Part shown: one piece after another, positions 1 to 4,335 of the stretch | Layout of the letters: each line of letters begins with the position of its first letter | Position numbering within the stretch: the first letter of the stretch is position 1 | From: an uncultured Candidatus Melainabacteria bacterium | GTDB taxonomy: Bacteria > Cyanobacteriota > Vampirovibrionia > Gastranaerophilales > Gastranaerophilaceae | Direction of reading: 5' to 3' | NCBI GenBank assembly: GCA_937891325.1 | Contig: CALAFU010000049.1 | Span: 1 to 5,456 of the forward strand | Length of the DNA: 5,456 nucleotides | Position numbers and translations under genes: made by a program | The notes under the pieces: model-generated | Databases searched by the model: none | The model's input: the letters and a program-made list of their open reading frames with translations, nothing else | Told to the model about the DNA's origin: nothing

Positions 1-183
1 AACTGCGATTAGCGCAATTAACATAATGCATAATGTGAAATTCAATTTTCTGATTGCCATTTGTTTTTCTTCGTCCTCTTGTTCAAAGACACCTTCGATT
101 ACGGTTTCTTCTGGGAGTTCAAACTCATAGCTTTCAAGTTCATTAAATTCGTTATAATTCAAGTGCAAAATTTCTTGTTGCAA
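1..183 (-). CDS. FtsL-like cell-division membrane protein, 5' part (runs off window edge)
   Basis: The first 61 codons of a minus-strand gene are visible, starting at a TTG codon (183-181). The only in-frame codons upstream before a TAG stop are four without start potential, and an AGGAAG SD lies 8 nt before the TTG. The visible protein has an acidic cytoplasmic-type N-terminus (about residues 4-41, rich in Glu and Asp) followed by Arg45/Lys46 and the beginning of a hydrophobic segment (about residues 49-61). This is the layout of a bitopic division protein of the FtsL/septum-initiator type. The main support is position: it directly follows rsmH on the same strand, where ftsL normally sits in the dcw cluster, with a 57-bp gap. 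FtsL proteins are poorly conserved, so the name is an inference from topology and context. A shorter start at Met42 (60-58) is possible but its nearest GAGGA is 13 nt away. Confidence 0.7.
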   Translation of the reverse strand, partial: MQQEILHLNYNEFNELESYEFELPEETVIEGVFEQEDEEKQMAIRKLNFTLCIMLIALIAV

Positions 184-191
184 TTTTTTAA

Positions 192-197
192 CTTCCT
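192..197 (-). promoter_or_regulatory. Shine-Dalgarno site deciding the TTG start of the FtsL-like gene
   Basis: On the minus strand AGGAAG is followed by 8 nt of A/T-rich spacer and then TTG. It partly overlaps the in-frame TAG stop (198-196), so no longer reading frame is possible. This fixes the start at an unusual codon that simple ATG-based gene calling would miss. Confidence 0.65.
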
Positions 198-240
198 ACC
201 CGAGATTTCTAATACACATTCCCACATCTTCAAATCATTA

Positions 241-1176
241 TTATTTTTTAATGAACCTTGCCACTCTAAGTTTGGCACTTCTTGAAGGTGGGTTTAGTCT
301 TAATTCTTCTTCACTTGCAGTTATTGGTTTTTTGTTGATTAGTTCAAGTTTTGGGGGCTCACAAGTGCATATTAACTGTTCTTTGGGGCAGTGGCACTTT
401 GCCGAATGATATTTGAACTGCTCTTTTACAATTCTGTCTTCAAGTGAATGAAAACTTATTACACTTATTATAGCACCATAATCTAATAAATCCAACACAT
501 CATTCAAAGTATTTTTAATATTTTTTAACTCATTATTCACTTCAATTCTAATAGCCTGAAAGACCCTTGTAGCTGGGTGTATACGGCTCTTTATAGGTGG
601 TGTTGCATCTTTAACAATTTGTGCTAATTCTAAGGTTGTATCTATTGATTTTACATGCCTTTTGGCTACAATTGCTTTGGCAATCCTTTTAGAAAAATGT
701 TCTTCTCCGTATTCACTAAAAATACGTACCAAATCCTCTTCACTGTAGCTATTCACGACATCGTAAGCGCTAAAATCGGCGTCTTTATTAAATCTCATAT
801 CTAATGGCGCATCTTTTGTAAACGAAAAACCACGTTCTTGTTTTGTTAGTTGATGGTACGAAGCGCCCAAATCAAAAAGGATTCCGCCTGTTATCTTATC
901 AATATTTAAATCATGTAAAACTTTCTTAATATTTGTATATGAGTCTTTTACTATTGTTAAGTTTTTGTAATCTTTTAATTTTTCACGCGAATAATTGATG
1001 GCATCATCATCAATGTCAAAAGAAATCAATTTTCCATCAGGTTGGATTCTTTGTAAGATTAATTCGCTATGACCACCGCCACCAAGCGTTGCGTCCACGT
1101 AAATTAAGCCGTTTTGACAATTTAAAGCGTCAACGGCTTCATGTTTCATAACTGTATAATGATTAAATTCTTGCAT
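241..1176 (-). CDS. rsmH: 16S rRNA (cytosine(1402)-N(4))-methyltransferase RsmH (MraW)
   Basis: RsmH uses S-adenosylmethionine to methylate N4 of C1402 in the ribosomal P site of 16S rRNA, and acts in the cytoplasm. The 311-residue length is normal for the family. Family signatures appear in order: the N-terminal His-Tyr-Thr-Val-Met-x-His-Glu stretch (6-13), the SAM-binding loop DATLGGGGHS (28-37), an acidic residue for the cofactor ribose (Asp54), FDLGAS (101-106), GFSF...PLDMRF (116-129), the SFHSLEDRIVK block, a Cys-x-Cys pair repeated twice near the C-terminus, and the closing NPPSRSAKLRVAR motif. The usual DLGVSSPQL is here DLGASYHQL, a mild deviation. It lies 24 nt downstream of a small membrane-protein gene and upstream of an FtsL-like gene, as in dcw clusters, but no mraZ precedes it. 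There is no SD before the ATG; a -10-like element 6 nt upstream suggests a leaderless transcript. Confidence 0.97.
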   Translation of the reverse strand: MQEFNHYTVMKHEAVDALNCQNGLIYVDATLGGGGHSELILQRIQPDGKLISFDIDDDAINYSREKLKDYKNLTIVKDSYTNIKKVLHDLNIDKITGGILFDLGASYHQLTKQERGFSFTKDAPLDMRFNKDADFSAYDVVNSYSEEDLVRIFSEYGEEHFSKRIAKAIVAKRHVKSIDTTLELAQIVKDATPPIKSRIHPATRVFQAIRIEVNNELKNIKNTLNDVLDLLDYGAIISVISFHSLEDRIVKEQFKYHSAKCHCPKEQLICTCEPPKLELINKKPITASEEELRLNPPSRSAKLRVARFIKK

Positions 1177-1182
1177 ACAAGA

Positions 1183-1188
1183 ATTTTA
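1183..1188 (-). promoter_or_regulatory. Putative rsmH promoter -10 (extended, leaderless)
   Basis: On the minus strand TAAAAT (one mismatch to TATAAT) is preceded by TGC, an extended -10 element, and is followed by exactly 6 nt before the rsmH ATG. The start of transcription would fall on the A of the ATG. No good -35 hexamer is seen at 16-18 nt, which an extended -10 can compensate for. The call is by motif only. Confidence 0.5.
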
Positions 1189-1198
1189 GCATAAATAC

Positions 1199-1220
1199 AA
1201 TTAGTGAGTATGTACTAATT
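1199..1220. repeat. 7-bp inverted repeat at the small-gene stop / rsmH upstream region
   Basis: AATTAGT (1199-1205) is mirrored by ACTAATT (1214-1220) around an 8-nt centre. It spans the last codons and stop of the small membrane-protein gene and covers about -23 to -44 relative to the predicted rsmH start. It could be an operator over the rsmH -35 region or a weak hairpin in the upstream transcript. It is A/T-rich and has no U-run after it, so it is not a credible intrinsic terminator. Confidence 0.3.
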
Positions 1221-1296
1221 CATCTAATACGCTTGGAATAATTACGCAAGCGGCATAAACGATAAATCCGAGAGTAAGTACTGAGAGTGTAAACAT
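1201..1296 (-). CDS. Small single-span membrane protein, 31 residues, function unknown
   Basis: This short frame, ATG (1296-1294) to TAA (1203-1201), has a strong AGGAG SD with a 7-nt spacer. The product is almost entirely one hydrophobic helix (about residues 4-24, beginning MFTLSVLTLGFIVYAA), with Pro21, an acidic pair Asp25-Glu26 and a tail containing two histidines (29 and 31). It has no Lys or Arg at all. The composition is that of a genuine membrane miniprotein such as the small accessory subunits of membrane complexes, but I do not recognise the family. It diverges from the zinc-ribbon gene and ends 24 nt before rsmH on the same strand, where mraZ would often be. With so few residues the case rests on the SD, the spacing and the clean transmembrane composition. 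Confidence 0.65.
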   Translation of the reverse strand: MFTLSVLTLGFIVYAACVIIPSVLDELVHTH

Positions 1297-1303
1297 GGTG
1301 GGG

Positions 1304-1308
1304 CTCCT
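1304..1308 (-). promoter_or_regulatory. Strong Shine-Dalgarno for the 31-residue membrane protein
   Basis: AGGAG on the minus strand lies 7 nt before the ATG, close to the ideal arrangement. It sits in the most G+C-rich stretch of this otherwise A+T-rich intergenic region, and it is the best SD in the window. This is the main reason to accept the short gene. Confidence 0.7.
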
Positions 1309-1317
1309 GTTTTTTCC

Positions 1318-1323
1318 ACTATA
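1318..1323 (-). promoter_or_regulatory. Putative -10 for the small membrane protein gene
   Basis: TATAGT on the minus strand (5 of 6 to consensus; an overlapping TATATA is an alternative) predicts a start near 1311 and a leader of about 15 nt that just contains the AGGAG SD. No clear -35 is seen. The spacing to the SD makes it plausible, but the local A/T richness keeps confidence low. Confidence 0.4.
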
Positions 1324-1329
1324 TAAATT

Positions 1330-1339
1330 CCACATGTGG
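1330..1339. repeat. Perfect 10-bp palindrome between divergent promoters
   Basis: CCACATGTGG is a perfect inverted repeat between the divergent -10 elements at 1318-1323 (minus) and 1367-1372 (plus). It lies upstream of the minus -10, about -19 to -28 from that predicted start, where a bound repressor would block transcription. It is a candidate operator by position and symmetry alone; I do not recognise a specific regulator. Confidence 0.3.
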
Positions 1340-1366
1340 GCTATTTTTAAACTTATCCATTTGGGT

Positions 1367-1372
1367 TATAAT
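1367..1372 (+). promoter_or_regulatory. Putative -10 of the zinc-ribbon gene
   Basis: A perfect TATAAT is followed by 10 nt before the ATG at 1383, predicting a start at about 1378-1380 and a leader of only 3-5 nt, too short for an SD. No convincing -35 hexamer is present. Confidence 0.5.
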
Positions 1373-1382
1373 ACTTCGTGTT

Positions 1383-1709
1383 ATGGAAAATAAAATTAGG
1401 GCTATGTTTACAAATCTGTGCTGTTCTAGATGCAAAGCAGATTTCGATGAAAATTCAATAAAAGTGATTAGGGAAGAAGATTCTATGCTTGTTGTCAAAC
1501 TTTTTTGCAACAAATGTGGAAAAACTTTCGGCACTGCATTTTTAGGAGTATCTGATTTAGAAGACATTAGCGAAAAAGAAAAAACTAAAGTTGCACTAAG
1601 AATGAAAGAAGATTTACCGCCAATTTCAAAAGACGATGTTCTTAATGCACATGATTTCATCAAAAACCTAGACGAACATTGGGCTCAGTACTTACCAGAA
1701 AAAGACTAA
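1383..1709 (+). CDS. Zinc-ribbon protein of unknown function, 108 residues
   Basis: The protein carries one four-cysteine zinc-ribbon site: Cys14-x2-Cys17 and Cys42-x2-Cys45 (CNKCGKTFG), separated by 24 residues, with an additional Cys13. After the ribbon comes a hydrophobic strand and then a charged helical C-terminal half with a DDVLNAHDFIKNLD segment (about 84-97). The layout resembles small conserved bacterial zinc-ribbon hypotheticals in which a similar 'DDVL..H.F' tail follows the ribbon; that is an impression from memory, not a search. It is probably cytoplasmic. Roles in nucleic-acid or protein binding are possible, but nothing here decides. The gene has no SD, and a -10 lies 10 nt upstream. 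Met8 (1404) is an alternative start but its AGGG is only 2 nt away. The TAA stop overlaps the stop of the convergent gene. Confidence 0.85.
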   Translation: MENKIRAMFTNLCCSRCKADFDENSIKVIREEDSMLVVKLFCNKCGKTFGTAFLGVSDLEDISEKEKTKVALRMKEDLPPISKDDVLNAHDFIKNLDEHWAQYLPEKD

Positions 1710-2341
1710 TTTACGTCCTTCATCAAGGAAATTGTTTCTGTTAACTCTTGACGTAAGTAGGTTAATTGTTCATTGATGTATTGTGGTGTGTACATGTAGC
1801 CTTCTGTTTGGTACGGAAGATATTTGTTGTAAACCATTGCTTCGTTTCTAACGGCAACTACTGCTCTGGCTCTGTTTGCAACAGTAATTAACGCATCATA
1901 AGCCGGATAAAAGCGTTCTGGCGCATCTTGATACTTTTTGCGTAAGTATTCAACATTGTCGTATAAATCGTTTGCTCTAGCAGCAAAAAGTTGCTCGTTT
2001 TCTTCGTGTTCAATTGAGTAAAGTAAACGTTCAATATTAGGTAACAATTGATTTATATCGTTTGCAAATTGTGAAACTTTTTCTTTTTTCAAAATTACAT
2101 TAACATAGGTTGGATTATCTCTTGGTACAGGTTTATACCCTTTTGATACGTTAAAAGCATCAACGGATTTGAATTGTGGGCGTGCAACTTGAGGAACATA
2201 GCGTTGAAAACGTTCTGTCAAATCGGGCAATTCGCCCCTATAACCTTTAATATCTTCACCTGTTGCAGCATCAATAACGCAATAACCAGCGTTTGCGCTA
2301 AAAATAAACAATGAAAATATTAGCAAGATAAATTTCTTCAT
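1706..2341 (-). CDS. Secreted (periplasmic) helical protein of unknown function, 211 residues
   Basis: The N-terminus is a classical Sec signal peptide: Lys2-Lys3, a hydrophobic core (4-15), and an Ala16-Asn17-Ala18 cleavage site before GYC. Cys21 is not in a lipobox, so a soluble exported protein is more likely than a lipoprotein. The mature part has a Pro-rich extended region (about 35-80) and then predicted helices with heptad-like hydrophobic spacing (about 85-165, and again 185-210), rich in Glu, Arg, Asn and Tyr. No catalytic motif is recognisable. It shares a 66-bp divergent promoter region with the DUF4127 gene, and its TAG stop overlaps that of the zinc-ribbon gene. A TATAAT sits exactly 6 nt before its ATG with no SD, predicting a leaderless mRNA. 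I cannot name the family. Confidence 0.85.
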   Translation of the reverse strand: MKKFILLIFSLFIFSANAGYCVIDAATGEDIKGYRGELPDLTERFQRYVPQVARPQFKSVDAFNVSKGYKPVPRDNPTYVNVILKKEKVSQFANDINQLLPNIERLLYSIEHEENEQLFAARANDLYDNVEYLRKKYQDAPERFYPAYDALITVANRARAVVAVRNEAMVYNKYLPYQTEGYMYTPQYINEQLTYLRQELTETISLMKDVN

Positions 2342-2347
2342 ACCAAA

Positions 2348-2375
2348 ATTATACTTAATTTTTGTAAAAAGTCAT
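2348..2375 (-). promoter_or_regulatory. Putative promoter of the secreted-protein gene (leaderless)
   Basis: On the minus strand a perfect TATAAT (2353-2348) lies exactly 6 nt before the ATG. A weak -35, ATGACT (2375-2370, 4 of 6 to TTGACA), lies 16 nt further upstream. The predicted start is the A of the ATG. Confidence 0.55.
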
Positions 2376-2395
2376 ACATTATTAAGTTTATTTAG

Positions 2396-2401
2396 TATAA
2401 T
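2396..2401 (+). promoter_or_regulatory. Putative -10 of the DUF4127-mntP operon (leaderless)
   Basis: A perfect TATAAT is followed by six bases (GGTTTT) and the ATG at 2408, the same geometry as the divergent gene on the other strand. The -35 region is poor, which may mean an activator is needed. There is no SD, and no room for a yybP-ykoY-type manganese riboswitch upstream of this operon. Confidence 0.55.
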
Positions 2402-2407
2402 GGTTTT

Positions 2408-3733
2408 ATGAAAATTTGTGTAATACCTATTGATAACAGACCCGTTTGCTACAACCTATTTAAAGATATAGCAAGCATTGACGAAAGTATTAAACTTTTT
2501 ATTCCTGAGCGAAAACTGTTGGGTGATTTAACCAAAAGCGCTGACATAAAAGGACTTTTTGAATGGTTAAAACAAGTTCCGCAAGTTGATGCGATGGTTC
2601 TTTCTCTTGATACAATAGCTTACGGTGGATTAATACCGTCTCGTAGATGTCCAGAGACTTTTGAAGAAATTAAGCTAAGAGTTGAAGAATTAAAAGAGAT
2701 TTTAAAAGAAAAACATTCTCAAATTTATGCATTTTCAAGCATAATGCGAATTTCAAACAACAACGTAAATCAAGAAGAAAAGGAATATTGGAATAAATAC
2801 GGCAAAAAGATTTTTGATTACTCTTATCAAACTCACAAATTGGGGTGCGAGAGCTGTATTGAACGCTTAATTCCAGACGATATTCTAGATGATTACTTAA
2901 ATACAAGAAAACGCAACTTTGAGATTAATAAATTATACCTAGAATGGCAAAAAGAAGGACTTTTCAACACTCTAGTATTCTCGAAAGATGATTGCGCTGA
3001 ATACGGATTTAATGTTCAAGAAGCTCAAGCGCTAGAAAAACTTGGCGGATTTACAAAAACAGGCGCAGACGAAATTCCTCTAACTCTTTTTGCAAGGGCA
3101 ATGCAAGGCAAAATGAAGGTTTGTGTTGAATTTACAGAACCTGAATATAAAAATTTAATTTCAAATTACGAAGATGTTTCTATTGAAAAATCAGTAATGG
3201 GACAGCTTTCTTTGGCTGATATTGAGGTTGTAGAGCAATCTCAAGCAGATATAAAACTTGTCGTAAACAATTTCAAAGAGCATCAGGGCGAAATTGTTAT
3301 GAAACGACCAACAGAACTTTATTCAGGCAACTTTGAATTAACTGACAATATGATGATTGCAGACGTTAGAAACGCAAATGGCGCTGATAATGCCTTTGTT
3401 GAACATTTTATTAATTCAAAAATGAACGAAAAATTTTACGGATATTCAGCTTGGAACACTTCTGCCAATACCTTAGGCAGTTTGTTATGCGCAGGAAAAG
3501 TTAAATTTTTAGCGAAAAAATATAATCATAGAGCTTTCCAAAAACTAGAAACAATAAGACTTTTAGACGATTGGGCATATCAAGCAAATGTAAGACAAAC
3601 TCTAACAGAACCTTGTAAAATTGACATGAGTGGATACGAAAAAAGAGTGGCAAACTTTACAGGCGCAGATTTTAAGGTAAAATATTCTTATCCTTGGAAT
3701 AGATTATTTGAAATTGAGGTCGGTATAGAATGA
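2408..3733 (+). CDS. DUF4127 family protein
   Basis: The protein is a 441-residue member of the uncharacterised DUF4127 family, somewhat shorter than the roughly 500 residues I associate with it. Recognisable family blocks are the N-terminal strand and VIPIDNRPV motif (5-13), VLSLDTIAYGGLIPSR (64-79), a RISNNNVNQEE stretch, the DVRNANGADNAF block (319-330) and YSAWNTSANTLG (346-357). Conserved Asp9, Arg11, Asp68, Arg79, Asp319, Asp327 and Asn350 look like an active or ligand site, but no reaction is established to my knowledge. There is no signal peptide, so it is cytoplasmic. Its TGA overlaps the mntP ATG (ATGA), showing a coupled operon and hinting at a link with manganese or metal balance, which is inference only. 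The start at 2408 is supported by the -10 placed 6 nt upstream. Confidence 0.93.
   Translation: MKICVIPIDNRPVCYNLFKDIASIDESIKLFIPERKLLGDLTKSADIKGLFEWLKQVPQVDAMVLSLDTIAYGGLIPSRRCPETFEEIKLRVEELKEILKEKHSQIYAFSSIMRISNNNVNQEEKEYWNKYGKKIFDYSYQTHKLGCESCIERLIPDDILDDYLNTRKRNFEINKLYLEWQKEGLFNTLVFSKDDCAEYGFNVQEAQALEKLGGFTKTGADEIPLTLFARAMQGKMKVCVEFTEPEYKNLISNYEDVSIEKSVMGQLSLADIEVVEQSQADIKLVVNNFKEHQGEIVMKRPTELYSGNFELTDNMMIADVRNANGADNAFVEHFINSKMNEKFYGYSAWNTSANTLGSLLCAGKVKFLAKKYNHRAFQKLETIRLLDDWAYQANVRQTLTEPCKIDMSGYEKRVANFTGADFKVKYSYPWNRLFEIEVGIE
3716..3720 (+). promoter_or_regulatory. Shine-Dalgarno of mntP inside the DUF4127 coding end
   Basis: GAGGT lies 9 nt before the mntP ATG, within the last codons of the upstream gene. 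Together with the ATGA overlap it supports start 3730 and translational coupling. It contrasts with the SD-less first gene of the same operon. Confidence 0.6.
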
Positions 3734-4269
3734 GTTTAATTACAATTATATTGCTTGCAGTAGCACTTTCAATTGACGCTTGTGTTGTGTCTTTTGCTCA
3801 TGGACTTGTTTTACCTGACAAAAGAGTACGTAATTCCTTGATGTTAGCTATTTTTACAGGTGCAGCTCAAGGCATAATGCCAACTATCGGATATTTTTCA
3901 ACTCAAGTAGTTTACAAATATATTGCTCCCGCTAGTAAATGGTTAGTTTTCGCAATATTTATGTACTTAGGTATAAAATTTATTCAAGAAGCATTTGAAA
4001 AAGATAAAGAAGTTCCACTTTGTTTATCGATTCAATGCCTATTTATGATTGCAATTGCAACAAGTATTGATGCTCTTGCAGCTGGAATTAGTATTTCCTT
4101 AACAAAAACAGCAATCTTAGTTCCAGCATGTTTAATCGCTTGTACAACATTTATGTTTGCACTTGTCGGTTATTGGTCAGGCTGTTGTTTAAAGAAGTTT
4201 TCAACAAAGTATTTAGAAATCTTTGCGGGGTTAATTTTAATCGCATTAGCCTTAAAATCGTTATTCTAA
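3730..4269 (+). CDS. mntP: Manganese efflux pump MntP
   Basis: The protein is a 179-residue inner-membrane protein with six predicted helices (about 3-25, 36-61, 69-89, 101-126, 127-152 and 162-179), the usual MntP length and topology. The two internal repeats each carry the family signature: ALSIDACVVSFAHG with Asp16 in helix 1, and ATSIDALAAGISI with Asp114 in helix 4. These membrane-embedded acids are thought to bind the ion. The GAAQGIMPTIGY and final GLILIALALKSLF segments also match the family. MntP exports Mn2+ to prevent its toxic build-up. Elsewhere it is often controlled by MntR or a yybP-ykoY riboswitch. Here it is the second gene of an operon with DUF4127, overlapping by 4 bp, so no riboswitch precedes it. 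Confidence 0.95.
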   Translation: MSLITIILLAVALSIDACVVSFAHGLVLPDKRVRNSLMLAIFTGAAQGIMPTIGYFSTQVVYKYIAPASKWLVFAIFMYLGIKFIQEAFEKDKEVPLCLSIQCLFMIAIATSIDALAAGISISLTKTAILVPACLIACTTFMFALVGYWSGCCLKKFSTKYLEIFAGLILIALALKSLF

Positions 4270-4282
4270 ATTGAATAGCTTT

Positions 4283-4292
4283 GTTACGTAAC
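4283..4292. repeat. Perfect 10-bp palindrome upstream of the dnaJ-like promoter
   Basis: GTTACGTAAC is a perfect palindrome 13 bp after the mntP stop and 9 bp upstream of the dnaJ-like -35. The place and symmetry suit an activator or repressor site. No T-run follows, so it is not an intrinsic terminator for mntP. It does not match the CIRCE heat-shock operator, which is longer. Confidence 0.3.
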
Positions 4293-4301
4293 TTAGGACA
4301 A

Positions 4302-4329
4302 TTGCCATTTCAAAAAATTCTATTATTAT
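4302..4329 (+). promoter_or_regulatory. Putative promoter of the dnaJ-like gene (leaderless)
   Basis: TTGCCA (4302-4307, 5 of 6 to TTGACA), a 16-nt spacer and TATTAT (4324-4329, 5 of 6 to TATAAT) form the most complete promoter in the window. The -10 ends 6 nt before the ATG, so the predicted start is the A of the start codon. It indicates a vegetative sigma factor and independent transcription from mntP, although read-through from mntP is also possible. Confidence 0.6.
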
Positions 4330-4335
4330 ATTAAT

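Noticed and set aside
184..240. Short minus-strand frame beginning ATG-TGG after rsmH (about 22 codons)
   Set aside because: It has no properly spaced SD and runs into the FtsL-like gene in another frame; the TTG start has far better support.
61..285. Plus-strand 74-residue frame at the left edge
   Set aside because: It lies antisense to the FtsL-like gene and the rsmH end; its Phe-rich product is what A-rich coding sequence on the other strand gives, and it has no SD.
1319..1663. Minus-strand 114-residue frame
   Set aside because: It is antisense to the zinc-ribbon gene, whose CxxC motifs and conserved-looking tail make it the real one; the Ser/Phe-rich product looks like a shadow.
1711..1756. 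TTACGTC...GACGTAA inverted repeat with an inner TCCTT/AAGGA hairpin as a bidirectional terminator
   Set aside because: The outer arms are over 30 nt apart, the inner stem is only 5 bp, there is no U-run on either strand, and it lies in the coding end of the secreted-protein gene.
2342..2407. yybP-ykoY manganese riboswitch upstream of the mntP operon
   Set aside because: The gap is 66 bp, holds two divergent promoters, and the predicted transcript has no leader; no riboswitch can fit.
2670..2906. Minus-strand 78-residue frame
   Set aside because: It is inside the DUF4127 coding region with no start signals; antisense shadow.
4270..4335. Intrinsic terminator or heat-shock (CIRCE) operator between mntP and the dnaJ-like gene
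   Set aside because: The only symmetry is the 10-bp palindrome, without a T-tract and without the 9-9-9 CIRCE structure.
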